Notes: generated by a model from the sequence alone, not told the origin. Counted from the first letter of the stretch, positions 16,097 through 24,338 are shown. The stretch is DNA of 64,000 nt from Clostridium_AD frigoriphilum (GCF_036541405.1 NZ_JAZHFS010000003.1:186001-250000), one strand, 5' to 3'. Numbers and translations: made by a program.

Positions 16097-16392
16097 ATCT
16101 CATCACCCACCCTGAAGTTAATATATAAAACTACAATATTATAGCATTTAATGGATTTATAATCTATTATTTTAGTGGCGTTTTTTATCAAAAATCCTAG
16201 AAAATTCAAGAATAAATAATTAATATAAGGTATAGGAGAGGTTTATAAAAAGAATACAGAAATAAGAACTATATTTAATCCTTATCATAAAGTTCATAAA
16301 AAAAGGGTACAACAGCTCTTATAGTAATGAATATAATTACCTTAATAAAGTAATAATAATGGGGTATAAATTTACTGTAGGGAGGGTTAATA

Positions 16393-17112
16393 ATGAAAAG
16401 TACTTCTTTGAGAATAAAAATATTAAGCGGAATGTTATCTGCAGGCATAGCTTTTTCCGGAACAAGTCTTGCATTTGCTACTGATAACAACATCGAAAAT
16501 GAAAAGGTTGTTACAAATATAAAATTTAAGCATTCTTCAAGTAACAAAAAAGTCGATAAAGCACAGCGAGCAGAAGTGAAAGCTACATTACAAATTGTAA
16601 TTAAGGAGAGTGTGAACTCAAACATCATTACTAAAGCTGAAGGAGATAAGGTATTAGAATATGTTAGCATAAAGTCCGAGAAAAAACATAAGGGATGCGA
16701 AAAAGGAAAATGTGATGGTAAAAAAGGTGGACTATTTAATGATTTAGTAACAGAAGGTATTTTAACTAAGGATAAATCGGAAGCTCTTCGTGAAAAAATG
16801 TATGTTAAAAGGACAGAAATAAAAACTGTGGAACTAAAAAATGGCTTAAAGGGTCTTGTAGATGATAAAGTAATAACAATTGAGCAAAGCAATAAAGTTC
16901 AAGATATTATGATGGAAAGGCAAACGCAGAGAAAAGAAATTTATAAGAAAATGCAAAATATGAGTCAAAAAGAAAGACAAGAATACGTGAAAAAAATGGA
17001 TGGTACTAAGGTTAATCCTATGAAGGCACTTGTTGATAATGGGACTATAACAAAAGAGCAAGAAGTTAAAATACAACATGTATTGCCACATCATGGGCAT
17101 CATTACAAATAA
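16393..17112 (+). CDS. Secreted lysine-rich repeat protein (DUF2680-like)
   Basis: A 239-residue exported protein. A signal peptide at about residues 1-30 ('ILSGMLSAGIAFSGTSLAFA', cleavage after AFA) is followed by a very basic mature chain. Three copies of a helical repeat of about 30 residues are visible: 'LFNDLVTEGILTKDKSEAL', 'LKGLVDDKVITIEQSNKVQ' and 'MKALVDNGTITKEQEVKIQ'. This pattern is seen in clostridial DUF2680-type envelope proteins. A cysteine pair (GCEKGKC) and a histidine-rich end (HHGHHYK) could bind metal. Function is unknown. GGGAGGG lies before ATG 16393. The opposite-strand frame here is a shadow. Confidence 0.75.
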   Translation: MKSTSLRIKILSGMLSAGIAFSGTSLAFATDNNIENEKVVTNIKFKHSSSNKKVDKAQRAEVKATLQIVIKESVNSNIITKAEGDKVLEYVSIKSEKKHKGCEKGKCDGKKGGLFNDLVTEGILTKDKSEALREKMYVKRTEIKTVELKNGLKGLVDDKVITIEQSNKVQDIMMERQTQRKEIYKKMQNMSQKERQEYVKKMDGTKVNPMKALVDNGTITKEQEVKIQHVLPHHGHHYK

Positions 17113-17121
17113 AAGTTGTTG

Positions 17122-17409
17122 ATATCATCTTTCTCCTATGTGCCTTGAAATAAGAGTTTGAAGCGTGAAATCTCATTTTGAAATTCTAATGTTTTGCTTA
17201 CGTAAAATTTCCTTCCTCTGGGTCGTTCTTTGGGGGACATAACAATTATTAATTGTTATGTCGCTCACATTCGGCATTCGCCGGTTCGCTAGCCTTCCTT
17301 TCAGGAAGTCTCACGGGAATTTTACATTCGCAAAACAAGAATTTCTAAAATGAGATTTCAATTGTTTCTGCACCTCTTATTTCAAGCACTTCCGGAGAAA
17401 GATGATAAT
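17122..17409 (+). repeat. Palindromic repeat element, copy A
   Basis: About 288 bp, starting 10 bases after the secreted-protein stop. The outer arms are ATATCATCTTTCTCC (left, from 17122) and GGAGAAAGATGATA (right). Inward, CTTGAAATAAGAG pairs perfectly with CTCTTATTTCAAG, and GAAATCTCATTTT pairs with AAAATGAGATTTC. The core holds CCTCTGGG, a hairpin with ACATAACAATT arms and a TTCC/GGAA hairpin. It is the same element as copies B, C and D. No open frame is credible. The remainder of the 399-base intergenic region is the partial copy at 17401-17500. Confidence 0.85.
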
Positions 17410-17500
17410 AATTCGGCATTGTTACGGTTCGACAGCTTCCTTTTAGGAAGGCTTACGAGAGGTTTATATTAATGCCCAATATTTCATTATCATTTCCAAT
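17401..17500 (+). repeat. Partial, nested copy of the palindromic element
   Basis: Arms ATGATAAT (17402-17409) and ATTATCAT, with inner GGCATT / AATGCC, enclose TTCGACAGCTTCC and GGAAGGCTTACGAGA. This duplicates the right half of the core of copy A. It shares its left arm with the right arm of copy A, so the two form a tandem hairpin array between two converging genes. Confidence 0.6.
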
Positions 17501-17511
17501 ACCAAGATAAG

Positions 17512-18279
17512 TTACACAACATTAACCTTGTTCATTCTCCTTATGGTTAATAAAATAAGAATTATGGATAAGATAATCACACTAGTAATGGTTGTTGTAA
17601 GATTTATATGTTTAAACTGAGTTGCTCCATCAACTAGATTATAGGGAATAAATTTTGATATGCTTTTTATGCCTGTAATTGCTACAGAAAAATAGTTTAC
17701 AACCAAAACTATAATCCCTGTAATTACTCCTTTTTGGATTATACTACTACAAAATAATACTAAGGTTATTATAAAGAAGTAATATATTGATAATAGGGTT
17801 GCCGATGATAAAACTGATGAAAATGCAACTGGATTGCCTTTTAATAAAAGTCCAGAGTAATAGTAATTCACTGAAAATCCTAAAAATGTAAAGATAGATA
17901 ATGCTAGAGTATAATTTATTAATTTAGCAAGTACTATTCCAGTTGGTAGACTTCCTTTAGAATAAGGAAATATAAGCTTTCCTGTAGTAATCTCATCGCT
18001 TAAACTACCACAAGTGGTGAAAATTATTACAAGAGTTACTATTTGAAACAAGTCCTTTATATAATTTTGCATACCTGTTAATTGAGTGATTGGAGGTAAC
18101 AGAGTACTTATGTCTGCGGAACCTTTTGCTAGTTGACTTTTTAATATTTCAGGTAAAAGTTTGACCATAATTGGGTCTGAAATTGCAAAAAACAGAAAAC
18201 TGACAGCTAAGATTATATATTTATAGTGCGTCTTTGATTCCAGAATCTCTTTTTTAAAATATGCTTTAAATGTGGCCAT
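17512..18279 (-). CDS. yxlG: YxlG-like ABC transporter permease of a sigY-type operon
   Basis: A 255-residue membrane protein with six hydrophobic helices and a soluble extracytoplasmic stretch between the first two. It is of the ABC-2/NosY permease type. It starts 'FKAYFKKEILESKTHYKYII', the cytosolic coupling helix usual in these proteins. Its start lies 14 bases inside the end of the ATPase gene, so the two are translationally coupled. It is the last gene of the operon, in the position held by yxlG in B. subtilis. The exported substrate is unknown. The symbol is assigned mainly by synteny. Confidence 0.75.
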   Translation of the reverse strand: MATFKAYFKKEILESKTHYKYIILAVSFLFFAISDPIMVKLLPEILKSQLAKGSADISTLLPPITQLTGMQNYIKDLFQIVTLVIIFTTCGSLSDEITTGKLIFPYSKGSLPTGIVLAKLINYTLALSIFTFLGFSVNYYYSGLLLKGNPVAFSSVLSSATLLSIYYFFIITLVLFCSSIIQKGVITGIIVLVVNYFSVAITGIKSISKFIPYNLVDGATQFKHINLTTTITSVIILSIILILLTIRRMNKVNVV

Positions 18280-19192
18280 CTTTATTCACCAACTTTAAAA
18301 AAATTTCTTCAAGATTACTTTTTCTTAAATTAAATGACATCAAGTGATTAGGCTCTGTGGCTAGGAGTTGCAACAGTTTACTTCTTGCTAAATTTATATC
18401 CCTAACATAAATATTAAGTTTGTTTTTATTACGTTGTATGTTTTCCACCCAATTTAATTTAGAAAGTTTTTCTTTGAAATTTGAACAGTCATCTTCGAAT
18501 TCAAGATCATAAATTGGTTGAATGTAATCATTTTTTAATTCTTCAAGACCTGCAGACACTGCTATTTTCCCGTCTTTTAATATACTTACCTCATCGCATA
18601 CCCTTTCTACGTCATTTAAAATATGAGTTGATAAAAAAACACTTATGCCTTCATTTTTCAAACTATTAATAAATTCAAGAATTTCCATACGCCCCTCTGG
18701 ATCTAAAGCTGATGTAGGTTCATCAAGAAATAATAATTCTGGTTTGTTAAATAGAGAAACACAAAGACCAAAACGTTGCTTCATTCCACCAGAAAACCCA
18801 CTAAGTTTTCTATCCCCAGCATCCTTTAGGCCTACAATTTCTAAAATCTCATTAGACCTCTTCTTAATCGTTGTGATACTCATATTACTGAGCCCTCCTA
18901 TAAAAACTAAATACTCATAACCAGTCATGTAGTCATAAAACACAGGATTTTGTGGGAGGTAGCCCACATTTTTTAAAATTTTTCTTTTGTTTTTGTTGAA
19001 ATCTTTACCATTATACATTATGTCACCGCTATTATACCCAATTAATCCAGTAAGAATATTCATAGTGCTTGTCTTACCTGATCCATTTTGTCCAAGAAAA
19101 CCATGGATTTTTCCTCTTTTGATTTCGAAACTTATTCCCTTTAAAACCTCAAACTCTTTATAGCTTTTTGTTAGATTTGTAACTTTTAGCAT
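18266..19192 (-). CDS. yxlF: YxlF-like ABC transporter ATP-binding protein
   Basis: A 308-residue ATPase. Walker A is GQNGSGKTSTMNIL (about residues 34-47), the signature is 'LSGFSGGMKQRFGLCVSL', Walker B is 'LLFLDEPTSALDPEGRMEIL', and the H-loop is in 'FLSTHILND'. A C-terminal accessory domain of about 80 residues is usual for ABC-2 exporters. AAAGGAG precedes ATG 19192. It lies directly after the PLDc_N gene and overlaps the permease gene. In B. subtilis the equivalent YxlFG proteins, with YxlDE, affect SigY activity. Confidence 0.85.
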   Translation of the reverse strand: MLKVTNLTKSYKEFEVLKGISFEIKRGKIHGFLGQNGSGKTSTMNILTGLIGYNSGDIMYNGKDFNKNKRKILKNVGYLPQNPVFYDYMTGYEYLVFIGGLSNMSITTIKKRSNEILEIVGLKDAGDRKLSGFSGGMKQRFGLCVSLFNKPELLFLDEPTSALDPEGRMEILEFINSLKNEGISVFLSTHILNDVERVCDEVSILKDGKIAVSAGLEELKNDYIQPIYDLEFEDDCSNFKEKLSKLNWVENIQRNKNKLNIYVRDINLARSKLLQLLATEPNHLMSFNLRKSNLEEIFLKLVNKDGHI

Positions 19193-19194
19193 AA

Positions 19195-19398
19195 TTAACT
19201 CCTTTCTCTACCTAAAAGTAAATAAGCAATTGGACCTAGTAATTCACCAAAAATAATTATCAAAGCCCAAACCCATTTTGGAAAGTGTTTAACATTATCT
19301 TTAGAAAGTTTCAATAAACAAAAAACCATAAGGCCCAATTGGATGATGATAAGTGGAAGAAGGGTTTTTATAAGTTCTATTGTTGTTAAATTCCCCAT
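19195..19398 (-). CDS. yxlE: YxlE-like PLDc_N domain protein
   Basis: A 67-residue membrane protein made of two hydrophobic helices and ending 'GELLGPIAYLLLGRE'. This is the PLDc_N (cardiolipin synthase N-terminal) motif found as a stand-alone protein in YxlE. GAGGAGG lies ahead of ATG 19398. It is separated by 2 bases from the ATPase gene. In B. subtilis YxlE helps hold down SigY activity, and the same role is inferred here from operon position. Confidence 0.8.
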   Translation of the reverse strand: MGNLTTIELIKTLLPLIIIQLGLMVFCLLKLSKDNVKHFPKWVWALIIIFGELLGPIAYLLLGRERS

Positions 19399-19482
19399 TT
19401 TGTGAACCTCCTCATAAAATATAAAATATATTGTACACTACAATTATTTAACGATTGGGAATATAAAAAGTTCACTATTTTA

Positions 19483-19707
19483 TTATCCTTTTTTCTTTTT
19501 ATTTTTGTTGAATATTATTCTAGTAACTATTAGATATAGAATTAATGATTCTGGTATATTTATTAGACCTACAAATCCCCAAATCCAATAGAATTTTTCT
19601 CCTCGCTTTTTTGCGTCTTTAAAAATCCAGGCCGCTTGAAATAATAAAAATGGTGATATGCAAATCAAAAGAATAATTAATGATTTCGTATCTAATTTAG
19701 GATGCAT
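19483..19707 (-). CDS. yxlD: YxlD-like small membrane protein
   Basis: A 74-residue protein with two hydrophobic helices separated by 'IFKDAKKRGEKFYWIWGFVG', ending in a lysine run. The 'DAKKRGxxxWxWGxxGLxNxP' pattern and the position between yxlC and yxlE match YxlD, a negative regulator of SigY. GGAGGT precedes ATG 19707 and overlaps the stop of the preceding gene. Confidence 0.75.
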   Translation of the reverse strand: MHPKLDTKSLIILLICISPFLLFQAAWIFKDAKKRGEKFYWIWGFVGLINIPESLILYLIVTRIIFNKNKKKKG

Positions 19708-19708
19708 A

Positions 19709-20107
19709 TTAATTACCTCCAGCTTGTAATAGTTTAGCTAATGGAATTATTACAATAGGCATGAAAATAAAGGTTAATAATTCATAGTATACAAAAAAAT
19801 TATCACCAAAATAAAATGTTATTAGAATTAAAGATGAAATAATTAATGATGACAATGATATAAAAAAGATAAATTCTAAAGAGTTTTTTCTATTTTGTTT
19901 TATTAGTTCTCCTTTTTTAATAATTTCAAGTATATTTATATTACAATTTAAAATATCTGGTTTTAAAATATCCATTTTATTTAAAGCTAAGTTTAATTTG
20001 TCAGATAAAATTATTTCTTCAGTTGACATATTTTTTTCAACTTTATCTGGTAGCTCATTATAATATTTATCTATTACTTTTTTATACATATTTTCTGAGT
20101 TTTTCAT
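19709..20107 (-). CDS. yxlC: YxlC-like putative anti-sigma protein
   Basis: A 132-residue protein. The N-terminal half of about 75 residues is hydrophilic, acidic and helical. The C-terminal half has two transmembrane helices (about 76-98 and 104-125). The start codon immediately follows the sigma factor stop (TAAATG), so translation is coupled. Size, topology and position match YxlC, the membrane anti-sigma factor of SigY. Sequence similarity cannot be judged by eye, so the call rests on context. Confidence 0.65.
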   Translation of the reverse strand: MKNSENMYKKVIDKYYNELPDKVEKNMSTEEIILSDKLNLALNKMDILKPDILNCNINILEIIKKGELIKQNRKNSLEFIFFISLSSLIISSLILITFYFGDNFFVYYELLTFIFMPIVIIPLAKLLQAGGN

Positions 20108-20638
20108 TTACATTATCCCCTTTCTATCTAGCTCTAAAATAATATATTTTATGCAATTGTGAAGTCTTGAACGAACAGTTCCTATAGGGCATTTTAAAAT
20201 TACTGCAATTTCTTCGTATTTGTAACCATAATAATGCTTTAATATAAAAACTGCTCTTTTTTCATAAGGTAGTTTCAATAATATTTCCTTAACTGCATTA
20301 TATTCAATATTAAAAATTACAGATCTTTCAGGGCTAATTTCATTTGTTTCAATAGTCTCAGAAATTAATTCTAAATTTTTGGTCTTTCTAAGTAAATCTC
20401 TATATAAATTAGTAGCTATAGTAATTAGCCAGGTAGAAAATTTGGCATTAGGGATAAATTTTTTAATATGTATAACTGCTTTTAACATAGTTTCTTGGAC
20501 GATATCTTGAGCTATATCGATATTTCCAGTCATTTTTATAACGTAGCCCTGTAATATTGGATAATTCGCACTAAGTAAAGTATTTAAAGCACTTATATTA
20601 CCGGATTTAGCCTTTTCAATTAAGTTTATATTATCCAA
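20108..20638 (-). CDS. sigY: ECF RNA polymerase sigma factor, SigY type
   Basis: A 176-residue sigma-70 factor with regions 2 and 4 only. Region 2 is at about residues 10-75 ('DIAQDIVQETMLKAVIHIKKF' in two parts, 'FSTWLITIATNLYRDLLRK'). Region 4 is at about 115-168 ('LPYEKRAVFILKHYYGYKYE', 'EIAVILKCPIGTVRSRLHNC'). The start is TTG 20638 with GGTGAGG just upstream. It heads a six-gene operon of the same order as B. subtilis sigY-yxlCDEFG. An ECF-like promoter lies upstream, suggesting autoregulation. The inducing signal is unknown. Confidence 0.85.
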   Translation of the reverse strand: MDNINLIEKAKSGNISALNTLLSANYPILQGYVIKMTGNIDIAQDIVQETMLKAVIHIKKFIPNAKFSTWLITIATNLYRDLLRKTKNLELISETIETNEISPERSVIFNIEYNAVKEILLKLPYEKRAVFILKHYYGYKYEEIAVILKCPIGTVRSRLHNCIKYIILELDRKGIM

Positions 20639-20661
20639 TACCTCACCACCTATATAAATTA

Positions 20662-20686
20662 AACGTACGTCATTAAAAATAGTTCA
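20662..20686 (-). promoter_or_regulatory. Candidate ECF (autoregulatory) promoter of the sigY operon
   Basis: On the minus strand TGAAC (20686-20682) is followed by a 16-base spacer and CGTT (20665-20662). This is close to the TGAAC ... CGTC elements of SigY-type promoters. It ends 23 bases before the TTG start. Confidence 0.5.
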
Positions 20687-20758
20687 TTTATTCATTTTTA
20701 ATGAATGTATTATATAATATGTAATACTAATATACAGCATATCCCATAAGAGGAACAA

Positions 20759-20790
20759 TAAAAAACGACTATGTAAACATAATCGTTTTT
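20759..20790 (-). terminator. Terminator of mgtE
   Basis: On the minus strand AAAAACGATTATG (20790 side) pairs with CATAGTCGTTTTT across a 4-base loop, with one mismatch, and runs into a T-rich tail. It lies 35 bases after the mgtE stop codon. Confidence 0.75.
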
Positions 20791-20825
20791 GATGTTAATA
20801 TTAAACGTTATTTTATATGCTTTTT

Positions 20826-22169
20826 TTATATTAAGTAAGGTAAAAATAGTGTTGCAAGTCCTAGGAAGAAAAAGAATCCTAAAACGTCTGTTACTGTGGT
20901 AACAAATACAGCAGAGGCAAGTGCTGGATCAATATTGAGTTTCCTAAGAATAACTGGGACTGTAAAACCTGATATGGTTGCAGCTACCATGTTTAGTACC
21001 ATAGAAAGACCAATAACTACTCCAAAAACAATATTCTTTTCCCATAGGTAACCTAAAATTGCTACAGCAATGCCCATGGCGATTCCTGTAAATAGGCCTA
21101 CGCCAAATTCCTTCAATAATATTTTTAAAGAATTTTTGGCGGTGACTTCTCCAAGTGCTATGCTACGAATAATTATAGTTAGAGTTTGGGTGCCTGCGTT
21201 ACCTCCCATACCTGCAACTATTGGCATGAAGGTGGCTAAGGCTACGACCTTTTGTATTGTTCCTTCAAAAAGGCTAACAGTTGCGGCTGCAAGGATTGCA
21301 GTTAATAAATTTACAAATAACCAGGGTAGTCTACTTCTGACGGCAGACTTAAGTGAGCCAGTGACCTTTTCATCTTCTTTTATACCTGCAAGACGATATA
21401 AATCCTCAGTATGTTCATCACTAAGAATCTCCATTACATCATCTGAAGTTACTATTCCTAAAATCTGCATAGATTCATTTACTACGGGCATAGTTAGATA
21501 ACCATATTTCTCGAATATGTGGCCAACCTCTTCTTTATCCATATCAACTGGTATACTCATGGCGTTATCATTCATAATATCGGATATTTTTACATTAAAG
21601 CTGTTAATTACAATCTCACGAAGGGATATAACTCCCTTTAAAAAAGCATTTCCATCAACTACATATATATAATAGGCATTATCTACATCAGGTGCTTCCT
21701 TTTGAAGGTAACTAAGAGTCTCGCCGATAGTCATATTTTCTTTTATACTTACAAATTCAGTGGCCATAATTCCACCAGCACTATCTGGAGGGTAGGTTAA
21801 CAATTCCGTTACTTCAGCAACATCTTCTTTATCTAGCTTTATCATTATGTTTTTAGCTTCATCTTCTGTTACTGCTTCTAATAAATCAACCAATTCATCT
21901 GAGGACATTTCATGTATAATTTTCTTTTGCATGATATCCTCATGAATTGATAGGAGGGCATATTTTTCATCATCATCTGCGTCATCAATAATATCTGCAA
22001 TGATATTTGGAGATAGTTTTTTAAATAAATCTAATTTAATTCCTTCGTATTGCCTGATAGCTATTAAAATATCAGCAGGATGAATAAACTGAATAAGTTT
22101 GTTTACTTCATCTATGGATTCAGTTAATAAAAATTCAGTTAGTTCTATTTCGTTTAGTTTATGTGACAT
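20826..22169 (-). CDS. mgtE: Magnesium transporter MgtE
   Basis: A 447-residue Mg2+ channel. The cytosolic N domain (about residues 1-125) has alpha-helical repeats and 'DEAKNIMIKLDKEDVAEV'. A CBS pair (about 130-255) includes 'SAGGIMATEFVSIKENMTI' and 'DIMNDNAMSIPVDMDKEEVG'. A C-terminal five-helix pore domain contains 'PIVAGMGGNAGTQTLTIIIR', the signature with the conserved pore residues, and 'DVLGFFFFLGLATLFLP'. AAGGAGG lies ahead of ATG 22169; the TTG at 22184 is part of that binding site. It is a single gene with its own promoter. No M-box riboswitch is visible, but a hairpin lies in the short leader. Confidence 0.95.
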   Translation of the reverse strand: MSHKLNEIELTEFLLTESIDEVNKLIQFIHPADILIAIRQYEGIKLDLFKKLSPNIIADIIDDADDDEKYALLSIHEDIMQKKIIHEMSSDELVDLLEAVTEDEAKNIMIKLDKEDVAEVTELLTYPPDSAGGIMATEFVSIKENMTIGETLSYLQKEAPDVDNAYYIYVVDGNAFLKGVISLREIVINSFNVKISDIMNDNAMSIPVDMDKEEVGHIFEKYGYLTMPVVNESMQILGIVTSDDVMEILSDEHTEDLYRLAGIKEDEKVTGSLKSAVRSRLPWLFVNLLTAILAAATVSLFEGTIQKVVALATFMPIVAGMGGNAGTQTLTIIIRSIALGEVTAKNSLKILLKEFGVGLFTGIAMGIAVAILGYLWEKNIVFGVVIGLSMVLNMVAATISGFTVPVILRKLNIDPALASAVFVTTVTDVLGFFFFLGLATLFLPYLI

Positions 22170-22181
22170 GTTTACCTCCTT

Positions 22182-22218
22182 CAATAAAAATAGCTTTTTA
22201 GCACAGTACTAAAAAGCT
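22182..22218 (-). terminator. Terminator-like hairpin in the mgtE leader
   Basis: On the minus strand AGCTTTTTAG (22218-22209) pairs perfectly with CTAAAAAGCT (22201-22192), followed by ATTTTTATTG and then the mgtE binding site. Because it sits between the promoter and the gene, it could attenuate mgtE. It could also be a spurious T-rich hairpin. Confidence 0.5.
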
Positions 22219-22237
22219 TAAGTAATTAAGATAATTT

Positions 22238-22267
22238 ATTATATTCCACGAGGTGCTGTAGTGTCAA
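22238..22267 (-). promoter_or_regulatory. mgtE promoter
   Basis: On the minus strand TTGACA (22267-22262), an 18-base spacer and TATAAT (22243-22238). The implied leader is about 60 bases, too short for an M-box. Confidence 0.7.
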
Positions 22268-22374
22268 CCGTATAGAAATAATGTAACCGAATAACAAATT
22301 TATGACTAATGGAAAAAATGTGTTAAAATGATTATAGATTAAATAAAAAGCTTTATGAGAGGAGAATTTAGTTA

Positions 22375-23361
22375 ATGGCAATTTTGGTATGTGGTGGAGC
22401 AGGTTATATTGGAAGTCATATGGTGGCAGAACTTTTAGAAAAAGGTGAAGAGGTAGTTGTTTTAGATAACTTCCAAAAGGGACATCATGATGCATTAATA
22501 GGTGGAAAGCTATATTGTGGAGATTTAAGAGATGATGTTATACTTAACAAAGTTTTTACGGAGAATACTATAGATGCAGTTATAGATTTTGCAGCAGATT
22601 CATTAGTAGGTGAGAGTGTTGTAGAACCTTTAAAATATTTTGAAAACAATATTGGTTCTACAGTAAATTTATTAAAGGCTATGAGAGATCATAATGTTAA
22701 ATATATAGTGTTCTCATCGACTGCAGCGACTTACGGTGAGCCAGATAATATTCCTATACTTGAAGATGATAAGACTTTTCCTACTAATCCTTATGGAGAG
22801 TCAAAGTTATGCGTTGAGAAAATATTAAAATGGTGTGATAATGCTTATGGCATAAAATATACTGCTTTAAGATATTTTAATGCAGCAGGTGCACACATAA
22901 GCTCAAAAATAGGAGAAGATCATAGACCAGAATCCCATTTGATACCTATTATTCTTCAGGTAGCACTTGGACAAAGAGAAAAGATAATGATATTTGGCGA
23001 TGATTACAAAACAGAGGATGGTACTTGTGTTAGAGATTATGTTCATGTAACTGACCTTGCTAGTGCTCATTTACTTGCAGTGAAAAGGCTTAGACGAGGA
23101 GAGGACAGTATAACTTGTAATCTTGGAAATGGAAAAGGATTTTCTGTTGCAGAGGTTATTGAAGCAACAAGAAAAGTTACTGGAATTGATATAAAGGCTG
23201 AAATGGCACCTAGACGTGCAGGAGATCCAGCAGTACTTATAGCTTCTAGTGATAAGGCTAAAAAAGTTCTCGGATGGGAACCTAAATATGCTTCTCTTGA
23301 AACTATTATAGAAACTGCATGGAATTGGCATAAAGGTCATCCACAAGGATACACTAAATAA
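22375..23361 (+). CDS. galE: UDP-glucose 4-epimerase
   Basis: A 328-residue extended SDR enzyme that interconverts UDP-glucose and UDP-galactose using tightly bound NAD+. The NAD-binding GGAGYIG is at residues 7-13. The catalytic serine region is 'VFSSTAATYG' and the YxxxK pair is Tyr140/Lys144 in 'NPYGESKL'. 'RYFNAAGAHISSKIGEDHRP' is the typical substrate-side segment. It may also act on N-acetylated sugars, which sequence alone does not settle. GAGGAG precedes ATG 22375. It is divergent from mgtE. Downstream is a short AAGGATAC/GTATCCTT hairpin and then repeat copy B. Confidence 0.93.
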   Translation: MAILVCGGAGYIGSHMVAELLEKGEEVVVLDNFQKGHHDALIGGKLYCGDLRDDVILNKVFTENTIDAVIDFAADSLVGESVVEPLKYFENNIGSTVNLLKAMRDHNVKYIVFSSTAATYGEPDNIPILEDDKTFPTNPYGESKLCVEKILKWCDNAYGIKYTALRYFNAAGAHISSKIGEDHRPESHLIPIILQVALGQREKIMIFGDDYKTEDGTCVRDYVHVTDLASAHLLAVKRLRRGEDSITCNLGNGKGFSVAEVIEATRKVTGIDIKAEMAPRRAGDPAVLIASSDKAKKVLGWEPKYASLETIIETAWNWHKGHPQGYTK

Positions 23362-23376
23362 GAGGGTATCCTTATG

Positions 23377-23660
23377 AAATTTATCTTATGTGTCTCGAAA
23401 TAAGAGTTTAAAACATGAAATCGCATTAAGGAATTCTAATGTTTTGTTCAATATTATATTCTCAACCTCTGGGTAGTTCTCTGGGGGGCGTAACAATTCT
23501 CAATTGTTACGTGCTCACGCTCGACGTCCTGTCTCGGGTTCGCTAGCCTGACTTCCTGTCAGGCTTACGAGAATTTAATATTGGCAAAACAAGAATTTCT
23601 AAATAAGATTTCAATTGTTTCTGCACTTCTTATTTCAAGTCACTTCCAGAGAAAATTTAT
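23377..23660 (+). repeat. Palindromic repeat element, copy B
   Basis: About 284 bp, starting 15 bases after galE. The left arm has CGAAATAAGAG, GGAATTCTAATG and ATATTATATTCTC. The right arm has GAGAATTTAATATT, CAAAACAAGAATTTC and CTTCTTATTTCAAG. The core has GGGTAGTTCTCTGGGGGG, a GTAACAATT/AATTGTTAC hairpin and an AGCCTGAC/GTCAGGCT hairpin. It is nearly identical to copy C in the core. It is followed by a separate hairpin in which AATTTATACTAGGAT (23654-23668) pairs with a near-complement at 23703-23717. The rest, up to the riboswitch at 23811, holds nothing else I can identify. Confidence 0.88.
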
Positions 23661-23810
23661 ACTAGGATGGGTCTAGAGGGATAGTGTTAAAAAACCATTT
23701 AATCCTAGTCTAAATTCTTTTAGGTGTTAGGCTGTCGCCTTGCTTTATAATAAGTAATTAATGAAAACATAATTGGTAAAAAAGAGTTTGTAAAACTCAT
23801 ATAAATAAAA

Positions 23811-23942
23811 GTTTTATAGGGTTCCGCAGTTTTAGGTTTATAACTGGACTGGTCCAAGATAAAACGCACAGTTTAATTGTGTTCACGGAAGGATAAAAGC
23901 CTGGGAGATATTCTACAATATCGTCTTTGGCTTTTATTTTTT
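23811..23942 (+). ncRNA. Guanidine-I (ykkC-yxkD) riboswitch with terminator
   Basis: The aptamer shows the conserved blocks of the class: TAGGGTTCCGCAG (from 23817), CTGGACTGGTCCAAGA (about 23844-23859), AAAACGCAC, and ACGGAAGGATAAAAGCC (from 23885) with TGGGAGATA. The last block is also the 5' arm of a terminator, ATAAAAGCC (23893-23901) pairing with GGCTTTTAT (23929-23937) and followed by a T-run. This is the known expression platform, in which guanidinium binding prevents termination. The gene controlled is an SMR-type exporter starting at 24018, as expected for this riboswitch. Confidence 0.92.
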
Positions 23943-24017
23943 GTTATTGTTAAGGGCAAATTTATTAAGTACTAATAAATATTAAAAATTTTATATTAGA
24001 AGAGGAGAGTGAAAATT

Positions 24018-24338
24018 ATGCAATGGGTGTCTTTAGTTATAGCAGGATTTTTTGAAATGGGTTGGGCTATAGGACTTAAATATTCACAAGGATTCACAAA
24101 GCTTGTACCGAGCGTATTTACGATATTGGGAATGATAGCAAGTTTCTATTTTCTGTCTTTATCATTGAAAAGCCTTCCAATAGGAACTGCATATGCAATT
24201 TGGACAGGAATTGGTACAGTTGGTACTGTGATTTTAGGAATAGTATTATTCAAAGAACCCGTAAATGCAATGAGGTTAGGTTGTATTGGATTTATAATAA
24301 TAGGAATTGTAGGATTAAAATTAGTGTCACCTAGTTAA
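24018..24338 (+). CDS. gdx: SMR-family guanidinium exporter (Gdx/SugE)
   Basis: A 106-residue protein with four transmembrane helices. The essential membrane glutamate is in 'AGFFEMGWAIGLKYSQGFTK', and 'SLPIGTAYAIWTGIGTVGTV' is the SugE/Gdx subtype signature. Gdx proteins work as antiparallel dimers that exchange guanidinium for protons. The guanidine-I riboswitch directly upstream strongly supports this substrate rather than quaternary amines. AGAGGAGAG precedes ATG 24018, which is preferred over the GTG at 24009. The stop codon abuts repeat copy C, so the riboswitch-gdx unit is flanked by two copies of the same element. Confidence 0.95.
   Translation: MQWVSLVIAGFFEMGWAIGLKYSQGFTKLVPSVFTILGMIASFYFLSLSLKSLPIGTAYAIWTGIGTVGTVILGIVLFKEPVNAMRLGCIGFIIIGIVGLKLVSPS

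Noticed and set aside
16275..16892. Long minus-strand frame (205 codons) opposite the secreted repeat protein
   Set aside because: It overlaps a plus-strand gene with signal peptide, repeats and binding site. The translated product is a hydrophobic low-complexity shadow with no family motifs.
20639..22375. M-box magnesium riboswitch upstream of mgtE
   Set aside because: The leader implied by the promoter is only about 60 bases, and none of the conserved M-box blocks is present.
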